From: JALOPX01 sp041309605
GTDB taxonomy: Bacteria; Krumholzibacteriota; Krumholzibacteriia; Krumholzibacteriales; Krumholzibacteriaceae
Reading direction: 5' to 3'
Length of the DNA stretch: 25,801 nt
Assembly: GCA_041309605.1 (NCBI GenBank)
Contig: JBFYZH010000130.1
Span: 1 to 25,801, forward strand
A model generated the notes under the pieces. It saw only the letters and a list, made by a program, of their open reading frames with translations, searched no databases and was not told the origin of the DNA. This document shows positions 13,977 through 22,142 of this stretch, in pieces (the stretch's first letter is position 1; each line of letters starts with the position of its first letter). Position numbers and translations under genes: made by a program.

Positions 13977-15334
13977 AACACGTGCATTTCGTGGGCATCG
14001 GCGGGATCGGGATGAGCGGCATAGCCGAAGTGCTGCTGAACCTCGGGTTCGAGGTCAGCGGATCCGACCTGGATAGGAGCGCCATCACGGAAAACCTTGC
14101 CTCTCTCGGGGCCCGGATAGAAAAGGGGCACAGGGCGGACAACATAAGGGGCGCGGATATAGTCGTCGTATCGTCGGCGATATCTCCATCCAACCCGGAG
14201 ATCGCGGCCGCCGGCGTGGCGGGGATACCGGTAATCCCCAGGTCCGACATGCTGGGCGAACTGATGAGGATGAGGACCGGTATCGCGATCGCCGGAGCCC
14301 ACGGAAAGACCACGACGACCTCTTTGACCGGTGTCGTCCTTCAGCAGGCGGGACTGGATCCGACTATCATCGTCGGGGGAAAGTTGAAAAGCCTCGATAC
14401 GAACGCAAGGCTCGGGGAGGGCGAATTCCTGGTCGCGGAAGTGGACGAGAGCGACGGCAACTTCGTCCGGCTTTCTCCGGCCATGGCCATAATAACCAAC
14501 ATAGACGCCGAACATCTCGACTTTTACGGAAGCCTGGAGAGGATCCAGGACGCGTTTGTGAGGTTCGCGCGGCAGGTCCCATTCAACGGGGCGGTCATCT
14601 GCTGTTTGGACGATCCGAACGTCAGGAGCGTCATCCCCCGCATAGACCGGCGGATAATCACGTACGGCTTTTCGGCCGATTCCCACGTGCGCGGCGAGAT
14701 AACGAAGGAGTCTCAGGACGGCACCTCCTTCAGGGTCTATATCGGGGGGAAGGAAAAAGGCGAAATATTTCTGAGGCTTCCGGGAAGGCATAATGTTCAG
14801 AACGCCCTGGGTGTCTGCGCCCTCGCCGACGAACTCGGCATCGCCCTGGAGATCGCCGGGAAGGCTTTCGCCGGATTCGAGGGCGTCGGAAGGCGGTTCG
14901 AGTTCAAGGGCGAAAAGGACGGCGTGATCGTGATGGATGACTACGGTCATCACCCGACCGAGGTCAGGGCCGCCGTCGAAACGGCTCGCCGCAGCTTCAA
15001 GCGCAGGCTGGTGGTCGTATTTCAGCCTCACAGGTACACGAGGACGCGGGACCTGCACCAGAGGTTCAACGAGTGTTTTCTTCAAGCCGACGAAGTTTTC
15101 ATCACCGACGTGTATGCGGCCGGCGAGCGCCCGATACCTGGTATCTCCGGCGAACTGGTCTACAGAAGCGCTCTCAAGGGGGGAGTGAAGAAGATGACCT
15201 ACATCCCGGCATGGGAGGATCTGTGCGGCGCGGTTTATGGAAGTCTCCGCAACGGGGACCTCCTTCTCACGCTGGGAGCGGGAAACATCTTCAGGCTCGG
15301 CGAAAGATTCCTGGAAGGAAAGGGCGGCGAATGA
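13961..15334 (+). CDS. murC: UDP-MurNAc--L-alanine ligase MurC
   Basis: MurC adds the first amino acid to UDP-MurNAc in the cytoplasm. The 457-residue protein has VHFVGIGGIGMSGIAEVL at the N-terminus, GSD at the end of strand 2, the ATP site GAHGKTTTTSLTG near residue 110, VAEVDESDGNF, ITNIDAEHLDFYG, GRHNVQNALG, RRFEFKG, DDYGHHPTEVRA, and FQPHRYTRT. ATG 13961 is preceded by GAGGAAGGA and overlaps the end of murG by 16 bases. Its stop overlaps the ftsQ start by 4 bases. murB and ddl, often placed between murC and ftsQ, are not there. Confidence 0.97.
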   Translation: MLGKVKHVHFVGIGGIGMSGIAEVLLNLGFEVSGSDLDRSAITENLASLGARIEKGHRADNIRGADIVVVSSAISPSNPEIAAAGVAGIPVIPRSDMLGELMRMRTGIAIAGAHGKTTTTSLTGVVLQQAGLDPTIIVGGKLKSLDTNARLGEGEFLVAEVDESDGNFVRLSPAMAIITNIDAEHLDFYGSLERIQDAFVRFARQVPFNGAVICCLDDPNVRSVIPRIDRRIITYGFSADSHVRGEITKESQDGTSFRVYIGGKEKGEIFLRLPGRHNVQNALGVCALADELGIALEIAGKAFAGFEGVGRRFEFKGEKDGVIVMDDYGHHPTEVRAAVETARRSFKRRLVVVFQPHRYTRTRDLHQRFNECFLQADEVFITDVYAAGERPIPGISGELVYRSALKGGVKKMTYIPAWEDLCGAVYGSLRNGDLLLTLGAGNIFRLGERFLEGKGGE

Positions 15335-16089
15335 CGGTGTACTGGCGAAATAAGGCGGGTACGGCAGGGAGCGGCGGAAGCAGAAGGATCCGCCCTGCCC
15401 GGATAGTATCATGGGTACTGGTCTCGGTCGCCATCGGAGGCATGGCATACTCATTTTTCTTCACCGACGTTTTTGAACTCAGGGAGATCAGGCTGCATGG
15501 CGGAAGGTACATGCCGGAGGATTCCCTGAGCGGCATCCTCACCACGCGCCTCGGCAGTAATATATTCACCCTTCCCCTTTCCTCCGTGAGAAAAAACCTC
15601 ATGGTTTTTCCCGAAGTGGCCCGGGTCACCTTCCGGCGGCGGCCCCTTCACGGGCTTGATTGTTACGTGGAGGAAAGGATACCGGTGGCGCTGATCGATC
15701 TCGAGACGATATTCGGATTGGACGCCGAAGGCGTGATCCTGCCGCAGAGATCGGGGCCGTGGGACGTGGACCTGCCGCTGATCACGGGAATAAGCCGCGA
15801 GGAGGCGCGCAGGGACAAGGGCGCGAGGATGATATTCAAGTCCATGGAGATTCTTCAGCTGTTGAAGGATTTCGATTTTTCACCGGCCGAGCAGCTTTCC
15901 GAGATTCATGTCGAAGGTGAAGACGTGATTCTCGTATGGATGGGTGAGGGCACGTCGATACAGATGGGAAGGGGAAATTATTCCGAGAAGGTCAGGAAGC
16001 TGAGGGCAGTATACGGGACCCTGGGCGAGGACGGTCCTTTCCCGGGATTCATCGATCTGAGGTTCGAACGACAGGTGGTCATCCGCTGA
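15331..16089 (+). CDS. ftsQ: Cell division protein FtsQ (DivIB), POTRA domain
   Basis: This is a 252-residue single-span membrane protein. A basic cytoplasmic N-terminus is followed by a transmembrane helix (IVSWVLVSVAIGGMAYSFFF, about residues 28-47). A POTRA domain begins at FELREIRLHGGRYMPEDSL and continues through GSNIFTLPLSSVRKNLMVFPEVARV. The FtsQ beta domain follows, with RRPLHGLDCYVEERIPVALI and LPLITGI. FtsQ organises the FtsQLB complex that activates septal synthesis. ATG 15331 overlaps the murC stop (ATGA) and is preceded by a purine-rich GGAAAGGGCGG. The open frame extending back into murC is not family-like. A variable C-terminus is normal for the family. Confidence 0.9.
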   Translation: MTVYWRNKAGTAGSGGSRRIRPARIVSWVLVSVAIGGMAYSFFFTDVFELREIRLHGGRYMPEDSLSGILTTRLGSNIFTLPLSSVRKNLMVFPEVARVTFRRRPLHGLDCYVEERIPVALIDLETIFGLDAEGVILPQRSGPWDVDLPLITGISREEARRDKGARMIFKSMEILQLLKDFDFSPAEQLSEIHVEGEDVILVWMGEGTSIQMGRGNYSEKVRKLRAVYGTLGEDGPFPGFIDLRFERQVVIR

Positions 16090-16116
16090 TTGTCAGAGGG
16101 AGGTGAGACACGGGTT

Positions 16117-17343
16117 ATGCATCCTGAATTCATAGTGAGCCTGGATATCGGAACCACGAAGGTGGCCGCCGTCGTGGGCGAATACCGCGACGGCACGATG
16201 AGGATAATAGGGGCGGCGAGCAAGCCTTCCGGCGGCATCAGAAAAGGCATGGTCGTGGACATGGAGGCTGCAGCGGCGTGCGTGAATCTCGCCCTGGAGA
16301 ATGCCGGGAAGATGGCGGGTGTGGAAATCCAGGGTGTCTGTGCCGGGTTTTCAGGTCCCCATATCAGGAGCATCAACAGCCGTGGCGTAATTTCCCTGCC
16401 CGAAGACAGGCGGGAAGTCACGGCGGCGGATGTCGGCAAGGTGATAGAGTCGGCGGGCAAGGTGATACTTCCCGCCGATATGGAGATTGTTGATACAGTC
16501 GTACTCGATTTTATAGTGGATAAAAACCGGGGTGTAAGGGATCCGGCCGGGATGTCGGCCTCCCGTCTCGGTGTCGAAGTGCACCTTGTGACCGCTCAGG
16601 CCTCTTGTGTCGAGAACTTCGTCAGACTGTTCGAAAAGACCGGCGTCGAAGTGCTTAATCTCGTTTTCCAGCCGCTCGCGTGCGCTCACTCGGTGCTGAC
16701 CGGGGAGGATATGGAATCGGGCTGCCTGCTCATAGACATAGGAGGCGGAATAACCGATTTCGCGCTGTTCCATGGAGGATGTGTAAGGGCGAGCGGCGTC
16801 ATACCGGTCGGTGGCAACAATATTTCGAAAGATCTGGCCATAGGCCTGAGGATCCCTGAAACGACGGCCGAGGACATAAAGCTCAAATACGGACTGGCGC
16901 TGGAATCGCTCGCGGGAGAGGACGAGACGGTCCTGGTTCCCGGTGCCCGGGAAAACGGCGGCGGAGAGATCCGCAAAAAGATCATCGCCGCGATCATCGA
17001 ACCCCGGTGCGAGGAGATCTTCAGCATGATCAAATCGGCCCTCTCCTCCACCGCCGCCTTCAAATCGTTGGGATCGGGTGTGGTCCTGACGGGCGGGGGG
17101 TCGAAGATAATGGGAATGAAGAGCGTGGCCACCCAGGTATTCGGTCTTCCCGTGAGAAAGGGTCTGCCGGAGGGTCTTCAGGGACTCTCCGAGATAGTCG
17201 CCGACGAAAGCTGGAGCGCCGGCGTGGGCCTTCTGTTCTTCGAGAGTGACAGGCTCGGCAGGCTCGAAAGCTCAAAATGCGCCCGGCAGCGTTTCGGATG
17301 GATGTTCGACAGGTTTAGAAAAATCGCGAGTTTGTTTCTGTAG
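16117..17343 (+). CDS. ftsA: Cell division protein FtsA
   Basis: FtsA is an actin-like ATPase that tethers FtsZ filaments to the membrane. The 408-residue protein has IVSLDIGTTKVAAVVGE (phosphate 1), the 1C subdomain (GVCAGFSGPHIRS, VISLPEDRREV), LIDIGGGITDFALF (phosphate 2) and VVLTGGGSKIMGM (adenosine motif). The C-terminus is an amphipathic membrane-targeting helix (FGWMFDRFRKIASLFL). ATG 16117 gives the family-like start MHPEFIVSLDIGTTKV and lies about ten bases after GGAGGTGA (16099-16106). A TTG at 16090 immediately after the ftsQ stop is the alternative and adds nine residues. ftsZ follows after 30 bases. Confidence 0.96.
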   Translation: MHPEFIVSLDIGTTKVAAVVGEYRDGTMRIIGAASKPSGGIRKGMVVDMEAAAACVNLALENAGKMAGVEIQGVCAGFSGPHIRSINSRGVISLPEDRREVTAADVGKVIESAGKVILPADMEIVDTVVLDFIVDKNRGVRDPAGMSASRLGVEVHLVTAQASCVENFVRLFEKTGVEVLNLVFQPLACAHSVLTGEDMESGCLLIDIGGGITDFALFHGGCVRASGVIPVGGNNISKDLAIGLRIPETTAEDIKLKYGLALESLAGEDETVLVPGARENGGGEIRKKIIAAIIEPRCEEIFSMIKSALSSTAAFKSLGSGVVLTGGGSKIMGMKSVATQVFGLPVRKGLPEGLQGLSEIVADESWSAGVGLLFFESDRLGRLESSKCARQRFGWMFDRFRKIASLFL

Positions 17344-17373
17344 TTTAACCATGTCTGAGAAAGGGGCGGTAAG

Positions 17374-18522
17374 ATGCGGTTTGAATTCGATGAGATCAAT
17401 GAACTGGCTCGTTTGAGGGTAGTGGGCGTGGGAGGCGCCGGCGGAAACGCCATCAACAGGATGATTTCCGCCGGGCTTCAGGGAGTTGAATTCGTCGCCG
17501 TGAACACCGACGCGCAGGTGCTCGAGCTTTCGCTCGCGCACAAGAAGATGCAGATCGGCGGAAGGCTCACCAAGGGTCTCGGTTCGGGCGGAAAGCCGGA
17601 AGTCGGAAGAAAAGCGGTCGAAGAGGACTCCGACCTCATCAGGGAGATGCTCGATGGAGCGGATATGGTGTTCGTGACCGCCGGGATGGGCGGCGGGACC
17701 GGAACGGGGGCAAGCCCGTTCGTGGCGAGGATAGCCCGTGAAATGGGGGCCCTTACCGTCGGCATCGTGACCAGGCCCTTCAGTTTCGAGGGAAAGAGAA
17801 GGGAAATGCAGGCCCTGGAGGGGATCGATCTTTTGAAAAACGAGGTGGACACCCTGATAGTGATCCAGAATGACAGGCTCCTTTCCCTCGTGCCTTCGGA
17901 CATGCCGCTGACGAAAGCTTTTTCCAAGGCCGATGAGGTGCTTCACCATGCCACCAAGGGTATATCCGACCTTGTCATGACGCCGGGGCTTATAAACCTT
18001 GACTTTGCCGACGTACGTTCTATCATGAGCGGAATGGGGGGAGCTCTCATGGGGACCGGAACCGCGGAGGGCGAGAACCGCGCGGTCGAAGCCGCCAGGA
18101 TAGCGCTGAGCAGCCCGCTCCTCGAGGACGTATCGATCAGGGGAGCCAAGGGCGTGCTCGTAAATATAACGGGCGATCAGAACATGACTCTCCATGAAGT
18201 GTCCCAGGCTACGGCGATCATCAGCGAGGAAGCGGGAGAGGATGCGAACGTTATATTTGGCGCCGTGATAAATGAAGAAGGCTCCAGCAGCATCAACGTT
18301 ACGGTGATAGCCACCGGTTTCGAATCCGTGGAACGCGAGATCGTCCCCCAGATGAGAATCCGGGAAAAAGTCCAGGAAAGGTTCGAGGTCGAAAAAATCG
18401 TCGAAGCCGGTCCGCGGATGCCTCGGTTCGACGGTATGGAGGGTCTGGATCTCGTGGGTGTGGGATGCACACACGAGTCGAACCTGGAGATACCGACCTT
18501 TATGAGAAAACAACTCGATTAA
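17374..18522 (+). CDS. ftsZ: Cell division GTPase FtsZ
   Basis: FtsZ is the tubulin-like GTPase of the division ring. The 382-residue protein has VVGVGGAGGNAINRM near residue 14, VNTDAQVL, KGLGSGGKPEVG, the GTP-binding GMGGGTGTGASP near residue 104, TRPFSFEGKRR, and GLINLDFADVRSIM (the T7 catalytic loop). The C-terminal peptide LEIPTFMRKQLD is the docking site for FtsA and other partners. The linker between the globular domain and this peptide is short (about 40 residues). AAAGGGG lies upstream of ATG 17374 at suitable distance. The gene closes the conserved dcw series, and the TPR gene follows after 16 bases, so transcription probably continues. Confidence 0.98.
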   Translation: MRFEFDEINELARLRVVGVGGAGGNAINRMISAGLQGVEFVAVNTDAQVLELSLAHKKMQIGGRLTKGLGSGGKPEVGRKAVEEDSDLIREMLDGADMVFVTAGMGGGTGTGASPFVARIAREMGALTVGIVTRPFSFEGKRREMQALEGIDLLKNEVDTLIVIQNDRLLSLVPSDMPLTKAFSKADEVLHHATKGISDLVMTPGLINLDFADVRSIMSGMGGALMGTGTAEGENRAVEAARIALSSPLLEDVSIRGAKGVLVNITGDQNMTLHEVSQATAIISEEAGEDANVIFGAVINEEGSSSINVTVIATGFESVEREIVPQMRIREKVQERFEVEKIVEAGPRMPRFDGMEGLDLVGVGCTHESNLEIPTFMRKQLD

Positions 18523-18538
18523 ACGCCGGGAGCGGATC

Positions 18539-20179
18539 TTGTCTATCTGGGGAAGATTGTTCGGACTCGAAAAGAACGCCGATTACGAGTCGGGCATAAG
18601 GTATTTCAACGAGGGAAAATACGATCTCGCCATCGAGCAGTTCGAGCGCGCCATAGAGAAGCTCGGAGCGAACGACCCGGTCTACGCTCTCGGGATGTTC
18701 TATGCGGCGGAATCGCACGTGCATCTGGGTACGGCGCTTTTCCACGCCGGCGATCTGGAAGGAGCATTCGGGCATTTCAAGGTGGCGATACGCGAGAATC
18801 CGACCTATCCGGATCTCTATTACCGGATGGGGGTCATCTATCACAGCCGAGGACAACTGGACGAAGCCGTCGACATGCTCGAAAGGGCCGTGGAACTCAA
18901 CGACAGCTATTTCGAGGCGGTCTGCTATCTGGGAATCATATTGTTCGAAAAAGGCGAAAAGGAAAAAGCCGATAAAATGTTCGGGAAGGCTTTGCTTCTG
19001 GGTGCGGGCAGCCCGAGTCCGATCAGCAAATTCCTGAGCGAACACATGGCCGGAAGGGAGACGGATATCCCTCCGCTGGCGAAGATCCGGGAATTCGTCA
19101 GGACCGATACCGAATTCGACATCTGCATCAAGGACGGAATCGAAGCGTTCAATACAGGGGATTTTACGATGGCGGCGGGAGCCTTTTCCGACGCGGCCCG
19201 CATACATCCCGATTACCCCGATGTGAGGTTCAAGCTGGGGCTGGCGCTGCTTCGTGACGGCCGGCGGGAAAAGGCGAGAAGCGAGTTCAATGAGGCGCTC
19301 GCCGGAAACGAAGGATATACGGAAGCGAGATTCTATCTCGGCATGGCGTATCTGGACGACAGGATGTTCAGGGAAGCGCTCCCGCATTTTGAACTTGCCG
19401 TTTCAGAACGCCCCGGATACGCCGACCTTCAGTGCTATCTCGGTTCTACCCTGTTCTATCTCGGAGAGCACGAGAGAGCAAGGGCGGCCCTTGAAAAGAC
19501 CCTCGAGATCTCTCCCGGATATTCGAGAGCCCAGTACTACTACGGGCTTCTTCTGTACCAGATGGGAGAAAAACAGAAAGCCGTGGATTACCTGACAAGC
19601 GGCATAAGCGGAAACGACAAGCCGGGCGACGCCGATATCAGCGTCGCGCTGGTGCATCTCAGGGAGGAAAACCTTGAAGAGGCGATGAGAGTGCTCAGGG
19701 AAATCATCGATGCGGGGGGGGAGAGCGCCGATGTCCTGTACTTCATCGGCGAAGTCTACGAGGGGATGGATAAGTCGAAGGAAGCCGAGGAATTCTTCAG
19801 AAGGTCCCTTGCCGTCAACGGCCGTTTCGTCAGGGCGCGGGAGAAACTTGCCATGCTCCTTATAAGGCGGGGAGAGTATCTGGAAGCGGAGAAGCTTCTG
19901 GACTCCAACGGCGACGATTTCGCCGACCTGTACAAGATAATGGGCGATATCCAGTTCTTCAAGGGTGACCTGGACGCCGCGGAGGCGTATTACAGAAAGA
20001 GTCTGGACGTGAATTCCGAGTATGGAGAGGCGCTGGTTTCTCTCGCCCTGACGCTGAGGCAGAAGGGGATGGACGACAAGGCCGAATCCATCCTTCACAG
20101 GCTCATCGAGATCGATCCCGGAAACCTCGTCGCGAGAAATCTGATCGCGGACGGCCTTTCCGGTTCCGATTCGAGATGA
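18539..20179 (+). CDS. Cytoplasmic TPR-repeat protein
   Basis: This 546-residue protein consists almost entirely of tetratricopeptide repeats, roughly a dozen. Examples are GIRYFNEGKYDLAIEQFERA (residues 17-36), MGVIYHSRGQLDEAVDMLER, YLGIILFEKGEKEKADKMF, LGLALLRDGRREKARSEFNE, YYGLLLYQMGEKQKAVDYL and MGDIQFFKGDLDAAEAYYRK. There is no signal peptide or membrane segment, so it should act as a cytoplasmic scaffold. A spacer of about 40 residues (SPSPISKFLSEHMAGRETDI region) divides the repeats into two blocks. TTG 18539 has GGGAG six bases upstream. Sitting 16 bases behind ftsZ, it is probably co-transcribed with division genes. A division-linked function is inference, and no named family could be assigned. 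Confidence 0.85.
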   Translation: MSIWGRLFGLEKNADYESGIRYFNEGKYDLAIEQFERAIEKLGANDPVYALGMFYAAESHVHLGTALFHAGDLEGAFGHFKVAIRENPTYPDLYYRMGVIYHSRGQLDEAVDMLERAVELNDSYFEAVCYLGIILFEKGEKEKADKMFGKALLLGAGSPSPISKFLSEHMAGRETDIPPLAKIREFVRTDTEFDICIKDGIEAFNTGDFTMAAGAFSDAARIHPDYPDVRFKLGLALLRDGRREKARSEFNEALAGNEGYTEARFYLGMAYLDDRMFREALPHFELAVSERPGYADLQCYLGSTLFYLGEHERARAALEKTLEISPGYSRAQYYYGLLLYQMGEKQKAVDYLTSGISGNDKPGDADISVALVHLREENLEEAMRVLREIIDAGGESADVLYFIGEVYEGMDKSKEAEEFFRRSLAVNGRFVRAREKLAMLLIRRGEYLEAEKLLDSNGDDFADLYKIMGDIQFFKGDLDAAEAYYRKSLDVNSEYGEALVSLALTLRQKGMDDKAESILHRLIEIDPGNLVARNLIADGLSGSDSR

Positions 20180-20197
20180 TATCCCGGAAAGGTCACG

Positions 20198-21751
20198 TTG
20201 ACTGCCCCTCGAAAAAGATCTTCATCGAACGGAAAACCGCGCGAGACATTCCTTGAGACATTCCCCCGGCCGCCGAAGCACGCAAGGGTGCTGTTCGCGG
20301 GGTATCCCGCCGGTTACTCCGTGGCAATGTCGAATCTCGGGTTCCATTTTCTGTACGGCTCCCTGGCCAGAAGCGGCCGTTTCAGGGTCGAACGGTTTTT
20401 CGGCGATACCTCGCCGGTCACGTTCGAAAGCGGCAGGAGGATCCGCGACGCGTCCGCCCTGCTCGTCTCAATATCTTATGAGGAGGATTATCTCGATCTC
20501 GTTCGTATCCTGATCGGTTCCGGGATCGAGCCTGAAAGGGAAAAAAGGCGGGGCGAACCCCTGGTGATCGCCGGCGGACCGGCGGTAAGTTCGAATCCCC
20601 TGCCCCTTTCCGATATTATCGATGTCGCCGTGCTGGGCGAGGGGGAAACCGCGGTCGGCATCCTCGCCGACCTGCTCGACGAGTTGCCGGACGGGTCGCT
20701 CCCGGATCTGCCCCTGCGTCTTGCCGGCCGTGAAGGGTTCTTCCTGCCAGGCGTGCAGGGATCGAAAGCCTCTTTTTCAGGTGAAAGACAGAAGGAGGTT
20801 TTCACCAGATCGGTGATTATTTCTCCCGATACCGTCTTTTCCGATACGATGCTTTTCGAAACCGGCAGGGGGTGCGCCGGCTCATGCGGATTCTGTCTTG
20901 CCACGTCGATATACAGGCCGCTTCGCGCCGTGTCGATCGCCTCGATCGAAAAGGCCCTGGACGGATTGGACGAACCGGTGAAGAAAGCGGGCCTGGTGAG
21001 TACCGCTGTAACCGCCCACCCCAGGTTCCATGACCTGGTCGATCTCTTTCTCAGAAGGGGAATATCGCTCGGATTCAGTTCGATCAACGCCTCCGGACTG
21101 GATGCGGGCGACGCCGCGATAATAGCGCGCGCGGGGGCCAGGAGCGTCAGCCTCGCTCCGGAATCCGGCAGCGAAAAGCTCAGGAAAAGGCTCGGCAAGA
21201 ACGTTCCCGACGAGGCATATATCGATGCCGTCGGCCTGCTGGCGGCGAGCGGGATATCGAATATCGGTTTGTATTTCCTGACGGGATATCCGGGGGAAGA
21301 CGAGAATACGATCGACAGGACCCGTTTATTCCTTGAAAAGATCAGGCGGTCGGCGGGAAGGGCCGCGCTTACGGTAAGTGTCAACGCGATGGTACCGAAA
21401 CCCTGGACCCCGCTCCAGTACTACCCGATGCCCGGGGCCGATATTCTCAGGACGCGAATCGAAGCGATAAGGGCGGTTTGCAGGAAGATCCGGATAAACT
21501 GCCAGGCGAAGTCCCTGCGCTCGTCGATGAGACAGGCGGTCCTGTCGGTCGGGGGAAGGGAAGTCGGAATGGCGCTCATATCGTACTCGTCGGGCGGCAT
21601 TTCCTGGAGAAAGGCGCTTGCCTCCAGCGGTGTCGATCCGGATCTTCCTAACAGGGAAAGGGGCATCGAGGGGAGTCTTCCCTGGTCGGTGATAGAAGGC
21701 CCGGAAGGCGGGGGGACGCTTCTCGACAGGTACAGAAAGATCATCGCCTGA
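20198..21751 (+). CDS. Radical SAM protein with N-terminal B12-binding-like region
   Basis: This 517-residue protein has a radical SAM core with the cluster motif C226-x3-C230-x2-C233 (RGCAGSCGFC), GSEKLRKRLGKN and YFLTGYPGEDENT. Before it lies a Rossmann-like region (KHARVLFAGYPAGY, MSNLGFHFLYG, LLVSISYEEDYLDL, VIAGGPAVSSNP, VAVLGEGE) that resembles the B12-binding domain of B12/radical SAM enzymes. The canonical cobalamin-ligand DxHxxG is not evident. The MSNLG...YG and GGPA...N patterns recall the uncharacterised TIGR03960-type family. The substrate is unknown; methylthiotransferase-like or anaerobic modification chemistry are only possibilities. TTG 20198 follows a GGAAAGG site. It ends the long + strand series before a convergent terminator region. 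Confidence 0.85.
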   Translation: MTAPRKRSSSNGKPRETFLETFPRPPKHARVLFAGYPAGYSVAMSNLGFHFLYGSLARSGRFRVERFFGDTSPVTFESGRRIRDASALLVSISYEEDYLDLVRILIGSGIEPEREKRRGEPLVIAGGPAVSSNPLPLSDIIDVAVLGEGETAVGILADLLDELPDGSLPDLPLRLAGREGFFLPGVQGSKASFSGERQKEVFTRSVIISPDTVFSDTMLFETGRGCAGSCGFCLATSIYRPLRAVSIASIEKALDGLDEPVKKAGLVSTAVTAHPRFHDLVDLFLRRGISLGFSSINASGLDAGDAAIIARAGARSVSLAPESGSEKLRKRLGKNVPDEAYIDAVGLLAASGISNIGLYFLTGYPGEDENTIDRTRLFLEKIRRSAGRAALTVSVNAMVPKPWTPLQYYPMPGADILRTRIEAIRAVCRKIRINCQAKSLRSSMRQAVLSVGGREVGMALISYSSGGISWRKALASSGVDPDLPNRERGIEGSLPWSVIEGPEGGGTLLDRYRKIIA

Positions 21752-21764
21752 CGATCCGGGGCGT

Positions 21765-21803
21765 CCGGTCGTCGACAGGACCGGTAAAACGCCGGCCCCG
21801 GCG
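21765..21803. terminator. Two tandem GC-rich hairpins after the radical SAM gene
   Basis: CCGGTC (21765-21770) pairs with GACCGG (21779-21784), followed by TAAAAC. Then CGCCGG (21790-21795) and CCGGCG (21798-21803) form a second compact stem. Neither has a clear T-run on the + strand. They lie 14-52 bases after the radical SAM stop and together with the next hairpin form a cluster suited to ending transcription from either side. Confidence 0.4.
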
Positions 21804-21812
21804 ATAAGTTAA

Positions 21813-21839
21813 GGACCGGAAAGCGGGGTTTTCCGGTCC
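21813..21839. terminator. Convergent terminator hairpin between the radical SAM gene and rpmB
   Basis: GGACCGGAAA (21813-21822) pairs perfectly over ten bases with TTTCCGGTCC (21830-21839) around a 7-base loop. Read on the - strand it stands 41 bases after the rpmB stop and is followed by the moderately T-rich TTAACTTATC. On the + strand the following sequence is GGTTGTCCGTT. It most likely ends rpmB transcription and may also block read-through from the dcw side. Confidence 0.65.
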
Positions 21840-21880
21840 GGGTTGTCCGTTAAAAGGAACGTGTCGGTATGCAGCGATCT

Positions 21881-22072
21881 CTAAAGGGCCTTCCTGGCCT
21901 TGCCGCCCTTGATACACCGGGTGCAGACCCAGGTCTTGATGATCCCTTTGTCCGTTTCGACGCGGATTTTTTGAAGATTGGGAAGCCAGCGGCGCTTGGT
22001 AAGGTTGTGTGCGTGGCTGACAGTATGCCCCACCATGGGTTTCTTTCCGCAAATAGCGCACTCTTTGCTCAT
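21881..22072 (-). CDS. rpmB: Ribosomal protein bL28 (zinc-binding type)
   Basis: This 63-residue protein begins MSKECAICGKKPMVGHTVSH and contains NLTKRRWLPNLQKI and the C-terminal WVCTRCIKGGK, the standard layout of bL28 of the large ribosomal subunit. Both zinc pairs are intact (C5-x2-C8 and C50-x2-C53), so it is the zinc-holding form. Many bacteria also carry a cysteine-free paralogue under zinc control; none is visible here. GGAGG (22079-22083 on the - strand) lies six bases before the ATG. It is the only - strand gene in the window and is divergent from recG. The rpmB-recG neighbourhood is seen in other bacteria such as Bacillus, where extra genes lie between them. Confidence 0.97.
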   Translation of the reverse strand: MSKECAICGKKPMVGHTVSHAHNLTKRRWLPNLQKIRVETDKGIIKTWVCTRCIKGGKARKAL

Positions 22073-22142
22073 CGTATTCCTCCGTACATCGACAAAAGAT
22101 TCTATAATCTAGAAGATAAGGCATGTTTTTGCAAGTATTTTT
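22073..22142. promoter_or_regulatory. Divergent rpmB/recG promoter region
   Basis: This 70-base AT-rich stretch must hold the start signals for rpmB (- strand) and probably recG (+ strand). For rpmB, TTGCAA (22129-22134) and TAGATT (22106-22111, both read on the - strand) are 17 bases apart; TAGAAT (22099-22104) is an alternative -10. For recG, a perfect TATAAT stands at 22103-22108, but no -35 box lies at the right distance. The -10 candidates overlap, so the two promoters could compete. Confidence 0.45.

Noticed and set aside
15073..15330. Possible N-terminal extension of FtsQ inside murC
   Set aside because: ATG 15331 with the ATGA overlap gives a normal FtsQ; the extension is a shadow of murC.
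13823..15454. Long open frame on the - strand (543 codons) opposite murC
   Set aside because: Composition and lack of motifs mark it as an antisense shadow; it spans parts of three real genes (murG, murC, ftsQ).
22103..22108. Perfect TATAAT as a confident recG promoter
   Set aside because: No -35-like hexamer lies 15-19 bases upstream, so it is listed only as a candidate within the divergent region.
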